DNA of 39,287 nt, taken from assembly GCA_937895825.1 (NCBI GenBank), contig CALBKP010000123.1, positions 1 to 39,287 of the forward strand, read 5' to 3'. Positions 8,523 to 18,130 of this stretch are shown one piece after another. The notes beneath the pieces are model-generated. The model searched no databases. It saw only the letters and a program-made list of their open reading frames with translations, and was not told where the DNA came from. The DNA comes from an uncultured Alistipes sp. GTDB taxonomy: Bacteria > Bacteroidota > Bacteroidia > Bacteroidales > Rikenellaceae. The translations under genes were made by a program, and so were the position numbers. Numbering within the stretch: position 1 is the first letter of the stretch; every line of letters begins with the position of its first letter.

Positions 8523-8572
8523 GATAAAAAAAGATGTTGAGTCACCTTCCGTGACTCAACATCTTTTTTATC
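8523..8572. terminator. Bidirectional intrinsic terminator
   Basis: A stem of about 22 bp pairs AAAGATGTTGAGTCAC with GTGACTCAACATCTTT around the loop CTTCC (8546-8550), flanked by A7 on the left and T6 on the right. It serves the convergent DUF3784 (+) and htpG (-) transcripts. Confidence 0.95.
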
Positions 8573-8581
8573 CCCTTATAT

Positions 8582-10639
8582 CTACTCTATGAGCGATATG
8601 CTTCGCTGGATAAAGTCCGTGAGGCTCTTACCCTTAAGCATGCCGTTCGAGAGTAGTGCGAGGTCGATAATCTGGCGTACCTTGCGATTCTCGCGGCCTA
8701 TCTCCTCGAGGCGTGTGTCGCGCTCCTCGCGTAGTTCTACGACGCGCTTCGACAGCGTCTCGCGCATCTCGCGCTCCTCGGGTGTGAGATCCTCTGCCTT
8801 CTTATCCTTCACGGTCTCCTCGAAGCGGCTCTCCTCCTGCTCGGCTGCCGTAATCTTCTTACCGATGGTGCGTAGCTTGTCGCCATACTCGCTCTCCACC
8901 TCGCCAAGGATGTCGAGAACAATGGGGTGGTTACCGTTGACGGTGATAGTGAAGTTATCGGGCATCTCGGCGTAGAAGCGGCTCATCTCGCCACCACTTG
9001 TTGCGGCCATATCCTTCATACGGCGCATAAACTCATTCTGTGTGATAACTACGGGTGCGGCATCCTTCGACATTGCCTCGAATGATACGTGGTAGTGTAT
9101 CTTCTCGTCCGTAGGCATTTGGCTCTCGAACACGGGGCGCATAATCTGCTGCTGCTCCGAGCTTAACGACATGGCTGCACGCTCATCCTTGCGGATAAGG
9201 TTCTCTACAACATCGCTGTCCACGCGCACGAAGCGTATCTTCTCGTTCTTTGACTCGAAGTATTGTATGTAGTGGCTGTCGAGCTGCCCGTTCATCTCGA
9301 GGATGTCGTAACCCTTGGCCTTTGCCGCCTCGACAAAGGCATTCTTGCCCTCCACGTCATCGACATAGAGTGCGATGGTGAAGCCATCCTTGTCGGTCTG
9401 CAAATCCTTAATTTTTGAGATATACTCCTCTGAGGTGTAATACTTACCCTCGATGCTCTTCCAAAGCATAAAGCCTGCGGCCTTCTCGGCGAACTTCTCG
9501 TCGGTAAGCATACCATACTGGATAAATATCTTGAGGTCATCCCACTTAGCCTCGTAGTCGGGGCGCATGGTGTTGAAGAGCTCCTGCAGACGGTCGGCAA
9601 CCTTGCGTGTTATGTATCCCGAAATCTTCTTCACGTTGGAGTCGCTCTGGAGGTAGCTACGCGATACGTTGAGTGGAATGTCGGGTGAGTCGATGACGCC
9701 GTGAAGCAGTGTTAGATACTCTGGTACGATGCCTGTAACCTCATCAGTGACGAATACTTGGTTAGAGTAGAGCTGTATGCGGTTTTTCTGTATCTCGAAG
9801 TTGTTGCGTATCTTCGGGAAGTAGAGGATGCCCGTGAGGTTGAAGGGGTAGTCGATATTCAGATGTATGTAGAACAACGGCTCCTCGCTTGCGGGGTAGA
9901 GGTCGGCATAGAAGGCCTTGTACTCCTCGGCAGTGATGTCGGTAGGCTTGCGTGTCCAGAGGGGCGTGGTGTTGTTTATGATGTTATCCTCGTCCGTGTC
10001 GACATACTTGCCATCCTTCCACTCCTGCTTCTTACCGAAGGCTATGGCGATGGGGAGAAAGTGACAATACTTACGCAATAATTTAGATATCTCGGCACGC
10101 TGAGCATACTCCGCGCAGTCGTCTGAGAGGTGGAGTACGATGCGTGTGCCGCGATCGAGCTTATCGTTGAGCTCCTCCATCTCGAACTCGGGCGAGCCGT
10201 TACAGCTCCAGTGTACGCTCTTCTCGCCCTCGCGGTACGATTGCGAGAAGATCTCCACCCTGTCGGCCACCATGAACGACGAGTAGAAGCCGAGGCCGAA
10301 GTGACCGATGATGGCCTGGTCCTTATATTTTGCCATAAACTCCTCGGCACCCGAGAAGGCTATCTGGTTGATGTAACGGTCAACCTCCTCCATCGACATA
10401 CCAATACCTCGGTCGGTGATGGTGAGTGTCTTCTTCTCCTCGTCTACGCTTATGCGTATTGTCGTGTCGCCCAATTCGCCCTCAGCCTCGCCCTTCGAAG
10501 AGAGGGTCTTCAATTTTTGTGTGGCATCCACGGCGTTAGATACGAGCTCGCGGAGGAAGATTTCGTGATCCGAATAGAGGAACTTCTTGATTACGGGGAA
10601 GATGTTTTCGGTTGTTACCCCAATTTTTCCGTTTTTCAT
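8582..10639 (-). CDS. htpG: Chaperone protein HtpG (Hsp90)
   Basis: A 685-aa ATP-dependent cytosolic chaperone. The N-terminal GHKL ATPase domain has FLRELVSNAVDA (Glu31, Asn35, Asp38), DRGIGM (Asp76) and IGHFGLGFYSSFMVAD. The middle domain includes LYSNQVFV and the LNVSRSYLQ region, and a C-terminal dimerisation domain follows. A charged stretch near residues 590-650 (EEQEESRFEETVKDKKAEDL) is longer than in E. coli HtpG and is common in Bacteroidota. It is divergent from lepA across a 237-nt gap. I saw no vegetative -7 box on the minus strand there, so heat-shock control by another mechanism is possible. Confidence 0.97.
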   Translation of the reverse strand: MKNGKIGVTTENIFPVIKKFLYSDHEIFLRELVSNAVDATQKLKTLSSKGEAEGELGDTTIRISVDEEKKTLTITDRGIGMSMEEVDRYINQIAFSGAEEFMAKYKDQAIIGHFGLGFYSSFMVADRVEIFSQSYREGEKSVHWSCNGSPEFEMEELNDKLDRGTRIVLHLSDDCAEYAQRAEISKLLRKYCHFLPIAIAFGKKQEWKDGKYVDTDEDNIINNTTPLWTRKPTDITAEEYKAFYADLYPASEEPLFYIHLNIDYPFNLTGILYFPKIRNNFEIQKNRIQLYSNQVFVTDEVTGIVPEYLTLLHGVIDSPDIPLNVSRSYLQSDSNVKKISGYITRKVADRLQELFNTMRPDYEAKWDDLKIFIQYGMLTDEKFAEKAAGFMLWKSIEGKYYTSEEYISKIKDLQTDKDGFTIALYVDDVEGKNAFVEAAKAKGYDILEMNGQLDSHYIQYFESKNEKIRFVRVDSDVVENLIRKDERAAMSLSSEQQQIMRPVFESQMPTDEKIHYHVSFEAMSKDAAPVVITQNEFMRRMKDMAATSGGEMSRFYAEMPDNFTITVNGNHPIVLDILGEVESEYGDKLRTIGKKITAAEQEESRFEETVKDKKAEDLTPEEREMRETLSKRVVELREERDTRLEEIGRENRKVRQIIDLALLSNGMLKGKSLTDFIQRSISLIE

Positions 10640-10802
10640 ACTTTGTACTTATTTTTAGTTTTCGTTTTAGTCTCTGTCTGTTGTGGACAATTGCCGCCAC
10701 GTTTTTCGGCTACGTCAAACCGCGTGCCATGTCCTTTAGTGTGACATTTTGTCAGTGGGTAGAGCTGCACGTGGCAGTCTTGGATTGTCAATATGCATAT
10801 TT

Positions 10803-10833
10803 TTTGTAATTCCCGAAAAAATACCTATATTTG
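10803..10833 (+). promoter_or_regulatory. Promoter of lepA
   Basis: TTTG (10803-10806) and TATATTTG (10826-10833) are separated by 19 nt. The remaining htpG-lepA intergenic DNA (10640-10802) shows no other feature I can name. Confidence 0.85.
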
Positions 10834-10876
10834 CAGACTATTTTAATGTTATAGAAAACAAAGCAGTCATCATAAG

Positions 10877-12667
10877 ATGAAGAACATACGTAACTTTTGC
10901 ATCATTGCACACATCGACCACGGTAAGAGTACACTTGCCGACCGTCTTTTGGAGAAGACCAACACGCTGAACCAGCGCGAGATGCAGGCGCAGGTGTTGG
11001 ACGATATGGATCTCGAGCGTGAAAAGGGTATCACCATCAAGAGCCACGCTATCCAGATGGAGTACAAGGCGCGTAACGGCGAAAACTATACGCTTAACCT
11101 TATCGACACCCCAGGACACGTTGACTTCTCGTATGAGGTGTCGCGAGCCATCGCTTCGTGCGAGGGTGCGCTACTTGTAGTGGATGCCACGCAGGGTATT
11201 CAGGCACAGACCATCTCTAACCTATATCTCGCTCTTGGTCAGGATCTTGAGATTATACCCGTGCTCAATAAGATCGATTGTGAGTCGGCAATGATTGATG
11301 AGGTTAAGGATCAGATTATCGACCTTATCGGCTGCAAGGAGGAGGATATCTTGCTTGCATCGGGAAAGACAGGTCAGGGCGTTGAGGATGTGTTGGAGGC
11401 TATCGTCGAGCGCATACCTGCACCCGATGGTGACGAGAACGCTCCGCTTCAGGCCCTCATCTTCGACTCGGTATTCAACCCCTTCCGCGGTGTTATCGCC
11501 TACTTCCGTGTATTCAACGGTACGATTCGTAAGGGTGACCACGTTAAGTTCTTCAATACCGGCAGTGAGTACGATGCTGACGAGATTGGCGTGCTGAAAC
11601 TCAAGATGGTTGAGCGCGGCGAGATTAAGGCTGGCGACGTGGGCTATATTTGCTCGGGTATCAAGAACTCGACAGACGTAAAGGTGGGTGATACCATCAC
11701 TGCCGTATCGAATCCGTCTAAGGAGGCTATCGCAGGTTTTGAGGATGTTAAGCCTATGGTCTTTGCTGGTGTCTATCCTGTTGAGGCCGACCAGTATGAG
11801 GATTTGCGTGCATCGCTCGAGAAACTTAAGCTAAACGATGCGTCGCTTACGTTCGAACCTGAGAGTTCATTAGCCCTCGGCTTTGGCTTCCGCTGCGGTT
11901 TCCTTGGACTCCTCCACATGGAAATTATCCAGGAGCGTCTATACCGCGAATTCGATATGGATGTGATTACTACCGTGCCCAACGTGTCGTATCACATCAC
12001 AACAACACAAGGCGAGGAGCTTGAGGTACACAATCCCTCAGGTCTGCCAGAGATCACTAAGGTTGCAAAGATTGAGGAGCCATATATCCTTGCACAGATA
12101 ATCACCAAGGCTGACTTCCTCGGTAATGTCCTTAAGCTATGTATCGACAAGCGCGGCGTGATGAAGAATCAGTCATATATCACGCAGGACCGCGTGGAGG
12201 TAAATTTCGAGATGCCCCTGTCGGAGATTGTCTTCGACTTCTACGATAAGCTCAAGAGCATATCTAAGGGCTATGCCTCGTTCGACTACCACCGCACGGG
12301 CTACCAGCTAAGTAAGCTCGCAAAGCTCGACATCCTCCTTAATGGCGAGGCTGTCGATGCTCTCTCGTCGCTTATATATGCCGACCATGCCTATGACTTC
12401 GGTCGTAAGATGTGCGAGAAGCTTAAGGAGCTTATCCCGCGCCAGCAGTTCGATATCGCTATCCAGGCGACTATCGGTGCTAAGATTATCGCTCGCGAAA
12501 CAGTGAAGGCTGTGCGTAAGGATGTTACGGCCAAGTGTTATGGTGGTGATATATCGCGTAAGCGTAAGCTCCTTGAGAAGCAGAAGGCTGGAAAGAAACG
12601 TATGCGTCAGATTGGCTCAGTCCAGGTGCCGCAGTCGGCATTCCTCGCCGTTCTCAAGATGGACTAA
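10877..12667 (+). CDS. lepA: Translation factor LepA (EF-4)
   Basis: A ribosome-associated GTPase that back-translocates or remodels stalled ribosomes. The 596-aa length is standard. The G domain has AHIDHGKS (11-18), DTPGH (77-81) and NKID (131-134). The EF-G-like domains II, III and V follow, with [17 protein letters not shown] typical of LepA. The LepA-specific C-terminus contains [21 protein letters not shown] and ends FLAVLKMD. It has its own promoter. TAA and TAG stops run directly into palindromic element C. Confidence 0.97.
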   Translation: MKNIRNFCIIAHIDHGKSTLADRLLEKTNTLNQREMQAQVLDDMDLEREKGITIKSHAIQMEYKARNGENYTLNLIDTPGHVDFSYEVSRAIASCEGALLVVDATQGIQAQTISNLYLALGQDLEIIPVLNKIDCESAMIDEVKDQIIDLIGCKEEDILLASGKTGQGVEDVLEAIVERIPAPDGDENAPLQALIFDSVFNPFRGVIAYFRVFNGTIRKGDHVKFFNTGSEYDADEIGVLKLKMVERGEIKAGDVGYICSGIKNSTDVKVGDTITAVSNPSKEAIAGFEDVKPMVFAGVYPVEADQYEDLRASLEKLKLNDASLTFEPESSLALGFGFRCGFLGLLHMEIIQERLYREFDMDVITTVPNVSYHITTTQGEELEVHNPSGLPEITKVAKIEEPYILAQIITKADFLGNVLKLCIDKRGVMKNQSYITQDRVEVNFEMPLSEIVFDFYDKLKSISKGYASFDYHRTGYQLSKLAKLDILLNGEAVDALSSLIYADHAYDFGRKMCEKLKELIPRQQFDIAIQATIGAKIIARETVKAVRKDVTAKCYGGDISRKRKLLEKQKAGKKRMRQIGSVQVPQSAFLAVLKMD

Positions 12668-12797
12668 TAGTTTGTTGTGATAAAGGGCCATCTGCGTCGT
12701 CTGGCTCATTGCCCCGAATGGGAAAATATATTGAGAATGTCCCCATCCGTGTCAATTTTGACCAGCTCCACAGCTAACCCTTTCTAATAACAAATTA
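12668..12797 (+). repeat. Palindromic gene-end element C
   Basis: The left arm TAGTTTGTTGTGATAAAGGG begins at the lepA stop codon and the right arm is CCCTTTCTAATAACAAATTA. The interior carries CATCTGCGTCGTCTGGCTC, shared nearly exactly with element H, and a GCCCCGAATGGG inner stem with three mismatches, followed by TTTT. Confidence 0.85.
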
Positions 12798-12823
12798 GGT
12801 TCTTATATTGAGTAAATTGTAGT

Positions 12824-12859
12824 GAGTTTAAGGAATTTAGAGAGTTTAGGGAGTATAGC
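12824..12859 (+). repeat. Four 9-bp satellite units
   Basis: GAGTTTAAG, GAATTTAGA, GAGTTTAGG and GAGTATAGC are in tandem just beyond the right end of element C. They are related to the units beside element B. Confidence 0.65.
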
Positions 12860-12901
12860 AATATTCGTGATAATCTACTCGTTACTAATTATCTAAAAAT
12901 T

Positions 12902-12973
12902 GCGGTAGTAGCTCAATGGTAGAGCATTGGCTTCCCAAGCCAAGGGTTACGGGTTCGAGCCCCGCCTACCGCT
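12902..12973 (+). tRNA. tRNA-Gly (CCC anticodon)
   Basis: The cloverleaf is complete. The acceptor stem pairs GCGGTAG with CTACCGC, the D arm GCTC/GAGC, the anticodon arm TTGGC/GCCAA around loop TTCCCAA (anticodon CCC), and the T arm has TTCGAGC. The discriminator is T, as expected for glycine. There is an A-C mismatch at the base of the T stem. No CCA is encoded. It reads GGG codons. Element C lies about 100 nt upstream and element D starts about 3 nt downstream. Confidence 0.95.
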
Positions 12974-12976
12974 CTC

Positions 12977-13100
12977 TTTGTTGTGATAAGCGGGCATCTA
13001 CTGCAGCTAACGATTATCCGGTCAATGGACAGTACGTCTAAGTAAAGCCCATCGCCTCGAAATTCGCCGAGCGTTGTATCTGCCCACTTCTAACAACAAA
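12977..13100 (+). repeat. Palindromic gene-end element D
   Basis: The left arm TTTGTTGTGATAAGCGGGCA and right arm TGCCCACTTCTAACAACAAA bound a diverged interior. It starts 3 nt after the tRNA 3' end, so it occupies the same gene-end position as the copies behind protein genes and would cap the tRNA precursor. Confidence 0.8.
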
Positions 13101-13199
13101 TTAGTGTAGCCCAGTGTTGTATGCTTGTGTAGTTATAACCCTAAAAAGTTGTAAGCACGATTATAACCCAGAAAGTCTAAACAAGAAAAACCTAAAACT

Positions 13200-14504
13200 A
13201 TGAAAAAACTTATCCTTTCCATCGCTTTTGTTGTGGCGGCGATAACCTCGCTATCGGCACAAGGCTATGTGCCCACCGAGGAGAACCTCCAGAGTCGTAA
13301 GGAGTTTGCTGAGGATCGCTTCGGTATCTTTATCCACTGGGGTATCTACTCGATGTTTGCACAGGGCGAGTGGTACTTGCAGAATGCAGGCCTCGACCGT
13401 GATGAGTATGCCAAGGCTGCCGATGCCTTCTATCCTCACCGCTTCGATGCCAAGCAGTGGGTGAGCATGATCAAGGCCTCGGGTGCTAAGTATGTTTGCT
13501 TCACTACGCGTCACCACGACAGCTTCTCGTTGTGGGATACTGCCGAGTCGGACTATAACATCGTCGATGCAACGCCTTTTAAGCGTGATGTGCTCAAGGA
13601 GTTGGCTGATGAGTGTCAGAAGCAGGGTATAGCCCTGCATCTCTACTACTCGCATGCTGACTGGACCCGTGATGACTATCCACGTGGCCGTACGGCAAAG
13701 ACGGTGACGGGACGCGACGAGAGTAAGATTAACTGGCCGTCGTACTACGACTTTATGAATCGCCAGATTACCGAACTCCTTACCAACTATGGCCCTATTC
13801 GTGCGATATGGTTTGATGGCTGGTGGGATCATGACGAGGATGCCACTCCGTTTAATTGGGAGCTCGACGATCAGTATGCTTTGGTGCATAAGTTGCAGCC
13901 CTCGTGCCTTGTTGCCAACAATCACCATCAGTCGCCTTTCGAGGGTGAGGATATCCAGATCTTCGAGCGCGACCTCCCCGGCGAGAACACCCACGGTCTG
14001 TCAGGTCAGGCTATCAGCCGCCTACCGTTGGAGACATGCCAGACGATGAACGGCATGTGGGGATATAAGGTTATTGACCAGAACTATAAGAGTGTGGAGA
14101 CGCTTATCCGCTACCTCGTGAGTACTGCGGGTAAGGGTGCTAACCTTCTGCTTAACGTTGGTCCTCAGCCCAATGGCGAACTTCCCGCTGCGGCAGTGGA
14201 GCGTATGAAGGCTATGGGCGAGTGGCTTGCTGTGAATGGCGAGACGGTCTATGGCACCGAGGCTGGCGATGTAACACAGAAGGAGTGGGGGTGTACCACG
14301 CGTAAGGGCGATAAGCTCTACGTGCATATCTTCGACCTTCAGCAGGAGGCATTGTATCTGCCACTCGAATGTAAGGTGGTGAGCGCTAAAGTGTTTGGTA
14401 CAGAGGATAAGGTCAAGTTCCAGCGTGTATCTGGTGGCGTGGTGCTCAATACTGGTAGGGTTGAGAATACGGTTGACCACATCGTTGAGCTCACTACTAA
14501 GTAG
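13200..14504 (+). CDS. Alpha-L-fucosidase (GH29)
   Basis: This retaining glycosidase releases terminal L-fucose from host or plant glycans. The 434-aa protein has a signal peptide (about residues 1-20, ending SLSAQ) and is probably periplasmic. The GH29 (beta/alpha)8 barrel shows FGIFIHWGIYSM, TRHHDSFSLWDTA and the nucleophile motif IWFDGWW with Asp206. A short C-terminal beta domain follows from about residue 345. It stands alone: there is no SusC/SusD pair or other glycan-use gene beside it. No standard promoter is evident in 13101-13199, which does hold two TTATAACCC repeats 28 nt apart. Confidence 0.93.
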   Translation: MKKLILSIAFVVAAITSLSAQGYVPTEENLQSRKEFAEDRFGIFIHWGIYSMFAQGEWYLQNAGLDRDEYAKAADAFYPHRFDAKQWVSMIKASGAKYVCFTTRHHDSFSLWDTAESDYNIVDATPFKRDVLKELADECQKQGIALHLYYSHADWTRDDYPRGRTAKTVTGRDESKINWPSYYDFMNRQITELLTNYGPIRAIWFDGWWDHDEDATPFNWELDDQYALVHKLQPSCLVANNHHQSPFEGEDIQIFERDLPGENTHGLSGQAISRLPLETCQTMNGMWGYKVIDQNYKSVETLIRYLVSTAGKGANLLLNVGPQPNGELPAAAVERMKAMGEWLAVNGETVYGTEAGDVTQKEWGCTTRKGDKLYVHIFDLQQEALYLPLECKVVSAKVFGTEDKVKFQRVSGGVVLNTGRVENTVDHIVELTTK

Positions 14505-14540
14505 TCGGCAGGTCGAAATAATTGAAAATTCTTAATAATT

Positions 14541-14574
14541 ATCGCAGTCCGCGTTTGTGGATTGCGATTTTTTT
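14541..14574 (+). terminator. Intrinsic terminator after fucosidase gene
   Basis: A 10-bp stem pairs ATCGCAGTCC (14541-14550) with GGATTGCGAT (14559-14568), followed by seven T. The 8-nt loop contains the TTTG that serves as the -33 box of the secDF promoter. Confidence 0.85.
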
Positions 14575-14584
14575 GCTATCTTTG
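14554..14584 (+). promoter_or_regulatory. Promoter of secDF
   Basis: TTTG (14554-14557) and TATCTTTG (14577-14584) are separated by 19 nt. The -33 box sits in the loop of the preceding terminator. The predicted 5' leader is about 115 nt. Confidence 0.85.
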
Positions 14585-14706
14585 CGCGATTAACGCGCGA
14601 ATGTGTAGATAATTACATGTTTTTGGGTGTTGAGAGCTCAACTACAAAAGCTGTTGGGCGATGTGAGAAAATACATAAACAATAAATAACAAAAACTTTT
14701 TAACAA

Positions 14707-17610
14707 ATGCAGAGTAAAGGAATTATTAAGGGTCTGGCATTGCTATTAGCTCTCGCCAGCATCTTCCAGCTCTCGTTCACCTTCGTTACACGCAGTGTCG
14801 AGGCAGAGGCTGAGAAGCAGCAGAATCCCAATGCTTATCTCAACGAGAAGTGGGATCAGAATGTTTACCTTGGATACACCTATGGTGAGTGCAAGGAGAA
14901 AGAGTTGAACTTGGGTCTTGACCTCAAGGGCGGTATGAACGTCATGCTTGAGATTAAGGCTGAGGACGTTATCCGCACAAATGCTTTTAACAAGGTTGAG
15001 GTCCGCTCAAACGTGATGCTCACCGAGAGCATTGACTCAGCTTTGCGCAAGGCCTCTAAGATGGAGTCACCTGCAGAGGTTGTTGAGGCTTACGTAGCAG
15101 CAATGACTGCTGAGGATCTTATGGCTATCTATGGTACTGACGATGTAGCTGCTATCGTGAGCGACCTTGAGGCTCACATCGACGGCTCAGTATCTAAGAT
15201 GAACGAGGTGTTGATCACTCGTATCGACCTTCTTGGTGTCGTACAGCCCAACATCCAGCCCATCGCAGGTACTAACCGTATCATGGTTGAGCTTCCGGGT
15301 GTTAAGGAGCCCGAGCGCGTGAGCAAGCTTTTGGCCTCTACTGCTAACCTCGAGTTCTGGGAGGTATGCGAGGCTGAGGATGTAAATGCAATCCAGCGTG
15401 CTTTGTTCGTTGATGCTGACGCTATCGTTCGTGAGTACCTCTTGGCTGAGGGTAAGGATGAGACCGAGGTAAGCTATACTCCCCTTAGCGAGTTGTTGCT
15501 TGGTGCATATCCTGCATTCGACCAGAATGGTGAGGTTACGGAGTACGGCATCTCTACTCCTCTTGTAGCTGCTGCAGAGAAGAGCAATATTAACCTTATC
15601 AATGAGTATCTTAACATCGATGGCGTTGATGCTCTCATCCCCGCTGACGTTAAGCTCGCTTGGTCTAACAAGAGCTCAATGGATAGCTCACAGGGTACCT
15701 TCCTCCTCTACGCTTTGAAGGGTAAGAATGGTGCTATGATGCCCGTTTTGGATGGCTCAGGTATCACCTCTGCTCGTGCTCAGGGTGGTCAGTATGGTGG
15801 CTTCGAGGTATCTATGACGATGGACTCTAACACAGCTATTGAGTGGGGTAACATCACCGGTGCAAACATTGGCAAGTCAATCGCTATCGTTCTTGATGAT
15901 TATGTATACTCAGCTCCCCGCGTAAATGATCGTATCGACGGTGGTCAGTCGTCAATCACAGGTAACTTCTCAGCTCAGGAGGCTGAGGACTTGGCTAACG
16001 TGCTCAGCTCAGGTAAGTCACCTGCACCTGCTACTATCATCTACTCTGAGGTTGTAGGTCCATCACTCGGTGAGACATCTATCCAGGCTGGTTTGATCTC
16101 GTTCGTATTGGCATTTATCCTTGTGCTTCTCTACATGGCCTTCTTCTACAGAACGGCTGGTTGGATGGCTAACGCAGCACTTATCTTCAACGTATTCTTG
16201 TTGATGGGTGTTCTCGTATCGTTCGGCGCTGTATTAACACTTCCTGGTATTGCCGGTATCGTTCTTACTATGGGTATGGCTGTGGATGCTAACGTCATCA
16301 TCTTCGAGCGTGTTAAGGAGGAGTTGCGTGGTGGCAAGGGCATTATGCTCGCTATTAAGGATGGTTTCTCGAACGCTTATTCAGCTATTATCGACGGTAA
16401 CCTTACCACTATCATCACTGGTATCGTTCTCTTCTTCTTCGGTACAGGTCCTGTTAAGGGCTTCGCTACAACTCTTGTACTTGGTATCATCACATCGCTC
16501 TTCTGCTCGATCTTCATCACGCGCGTACTTATCGAGTCACGCGTGGCACGTCGTGGTACAATTGCATTCTCACGTCCTATGACCGAGAATTTCTTGCAGA
16601 ACGTGAAGTTTAGCTTTATCTCTAAGCGTAAGGTATCATACATCCTTTCTGGTACGCTTGTTATTGCATCTGTTATCTCGCTCCTTACACTTGGTCTTAA
16701 CCGTGGCGTAGAGTTCACAGGTGGTCGCTCGTATGTTGTTAAGTTCAACGAGACTGTTGATATCGACAAGGTACGTGAGAGTCTTGAGGCAGAGTTCGAG
16801 ACTGTTGCTGATGCTGCTAACTCTTCTATTGAGGTTAAGCAGTTCGGTGATGACAACCAGGTTCGTATCGTTACTCAGTACCAGCCCGAGGGTCTTGAGG
16901 GTGAGGAGGCAAACGACGTTGTTGACCGTCTTTTGTTCGCTGCTCTTGACGAGTTCTTCACAATCGAGGATTTTGGCTTCAATGAGTTCCGTACAGCGGG
17001 TGATGGTATTGCTCAGTGGGGTATCGCTTCATCAGAGCAGGTTAACGAGTCTATCTCATCAGAGATGGCTGTAAATTCAATCATCGCAGTTCTTATCTCG
17101 CTTGTGGCTATCGGTATCTATATCGCTATCCGTTTCCGCCGTTGGCAGTGGGCAATGGGTGCAACTATTGCGTTGGTTCACAATGCTATCCTCGTTATCG
17201 GTATCTTCTCAATGTTGTATGCTATCATGCCTTTCAACTTGGAGGTTAACCAGGCGTTCATCGCAGCGATCCTTACCATCATCGGTTACTCTATCAACGA
17301 TACAGTGGTTATCTTCGACCGTATCCGTGAGTACATCGGTCTCTATCCTAAGCGTGATATTAAGTCTAACATCGATAACGCTATCTGCGCTACCTTGTCA
17401 CGTACCGTCAATACATCAGGTACTACCTTGGTAACCCTCTTGGCTATCTTTATCTTCGGTGGTGAGACTATCCGTGGTTTCGTCTTCGCGTTGATCCTTG
17501 GTGTTGTTATCGGTACTTACTCATCAGTCTTCGTGGCTACGCCTATCGCTTACGATCTTCAGCGTAAGAAGGCTGCTAAGGCCCTTGAGGCTGAGGCTAA
17601 GGCTGAGTAG
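14707..17610 (+). CDS. secDF: SecDF protein-export fusion protein
   Basis: This inner-membrane accessory of the Sec translocon uses the proton gradient to pull proteins across the membrane. SecD and SecF are fused in one 967-aa chain, the usual arrangement in Bacteroidota. SecD signatures are GLDLKGG (70-76), PGVKEPERV and GGFEVSMTMD, with TM segments 2-6 at about 455-610 (IVLTMGMAVDANVIIFERVKEE). SecF starts near 640 (NRGVEFTGGRSYVV) and carries the matching IIGYSINDTVVIFDRIREY motif. Twelve TM segments are expected. It is transcribed from its own promoter and followed by a terminator. Confidence 0.97.
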   Translation: MQSKGIIKGLALLLALASIFQLSFTFVTRSVEAEAEKQQNPNAYLNEKWDQNVYLGYTYGECKEKELNLGLDLKGGMNVMLEIKAEDVIRTNAFNKVEVRSNVMLTESIDSALRKASKMESPAEVVEAYVAAMTAEDLMAIYGTDDVAAIVSDLEAHIDGSVSKMNEVLITRIDLLGVVQPNIQPIAGTNRIMVELPGVKEPERVSKLLASTANLEFWEVCEAEDVNAIQRALFVDADAIVREYLLAEGKDETEVSYTPLSELLLGAYPAFDQNGEVTEYGISTPLVAAAEKSNINLINEYLNIDGVDALIPADVKLAWSNKSSMDSSQGTFLLYALKGKNGAMMPVLDGSGITSARAQGGQYGGFEVSMTMDSNTAIEWGNITGANIGKSIAIVLDDYVYSAPRVNDRIDGGQSSITGNFSAQEAEDLANVLSSGKSPAPATIIYSEVVGPSLGETSIQAGLISFVLAFILVLLYMAFFYRTAGWMANAALIFNVFLLMGVLVSFGAVLTLPGIAGIVLTMGMAVDANVIIFERVKEELRGGKGIMLAIKDGFSNAYSAIIDGNLTTIITGIVLFFFGTGPVKGFATTLVLGIITSLFCSIFITRVLIESRVARRGTIAFSRPMTENFLQNVKFSFISKRKVSYILSGTLVIASVISLLTLGLNRGVEFTGGRSYVVKFNETVDIDKVRESLEAEFETVADAANSSIEVKQFGDDNQVRIVTQYQPEGLEGEEANDVVDRLLFAALDEFFTIEDFGFNEFRTAGDGIAQWGIASSEQVNESISSEMAVNSIIAVLISLVAIGIYIAIRFRRWQWAMGATIALVHNAILVIGIFSMLYAIMPFNLEVNQAFIAAILTIIGYSINDTVVIFDRIREYIGLYPKRDIKSNIDNAICATLSRTVNTSGTTLVTLLAIFIFGGETIRGFVFALILGVVIGTYSSVFVATPIAYDLQRKKAAKALEAEAKAE

Positions 17611-17630
17611 TGCTGAAAACACTATATAGC

Positions 17631-17674
17631 TAAAAAATAGGTCGCAATCTTTTGAGGTTGCGGCTTATTTTTTT
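17631..17674. terminator. Bidirectional terminator after secDF
   Basis: The stem pairs GTCGCAATC (17641-17649) with GGTTGCGGC (17656-17664) around TTTTGA and extends through flanking A-rich and T-rich runs. The loop again carries the -33 TTTG of the next promoter. Confidence 0.9.
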
Positions 17675-17681
17675 AACTTTG
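17651..17681 (+). promoter_or_regulatory. Promoter of the ybbR-coaE-folP operon
   Basis: TTTG (17651-17654, in the terminator loop) and TAACTTTG (17674-17681) are separated by 19 nt. The -7 box lies 22 nt from the ATG. Confidence 0.85.
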
Positions 17682-17703
17682 CAGATGTTAATGCAGATAA
17701 TTT

Positions 17704-18120
17704 ATGGGAAGAGTAAATAAATTTTTTAGCAAACTACGCAGCTACATATCGCCAGCGTATGTGACGATGCTTGTAGCAGCGTTTGTATTGTGGTATATCA
17801 CCAAGCTTGGCGAGACATATACAACAGACCAGGAGGTGGCTGTCGTTGTCGATGGTGAGGAGTTCGATGTGGATTGCACGATACGAGGCAAGGGTACTAA
17901 CCTCATTAACTATACCTTCTCGTCGCGTCGCCGAAAATTCGACATTCCGTCGTCGGAGCTTAGCTTCGATAAGGTGGTTGTCGACGAGAGTGGCAAGACC
18001 TTCCATCAGATATCATCGCTATCGTTGCAGCAGGCATTGGCTGCCCGTATGAACGATATCGAGGTTGTATTTGTCGGTGCAACACCTACGTTGGAGGTTA
18101 CGGAATCGTCCAATATATAA
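17704..18120 (+). CDS. YbbR-like domain protein
   Basis: The 138-aa protein has one N-terminal transmembrane helix (about 18-32, TMLVAAFVLWYITK) and a short extracytoplasmic beta-rich part resembling a single YbbR repeat (TDQEVAVVVDGEEFDVDCTIRGKG). In Firmicutes the multi-YbbR protein CdaR controls diadenylate cyclase. This single-repeat Bacteroidota form, regularly found before coaE, has no proven role. It is first in the operon, 10 nt before coaE. Confidence 0.7.
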   Translation: MGRVNKFFSKLRSYISPAYVTMLVAAFVLWYITKLGETYTTDQEVAVVVDGEEFDVDCTIRGKGTNLINYTFSSRRRKFDIPSSELSFDKVVVDESGKTFHQISSLSLQQALAARMNDIEVVFVGATPTLEVTESSNI

Positions 18121-18130
18121 TATAATAAAT

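Noticed and set aside
10130..10744. 204-aa plus-strand open frame overlapping the htpG start
   Set aside because: It is antisense to the conserved HtpG ATPase domain with no recognisable features.
13133..13169. TTATAACCC direct repeats before the fucosidase gene as an operator
   Set aside because: There are only two 9-bp copies 28 nt apart with no recognised regulator or promoter beside them. Too weak to annotate.
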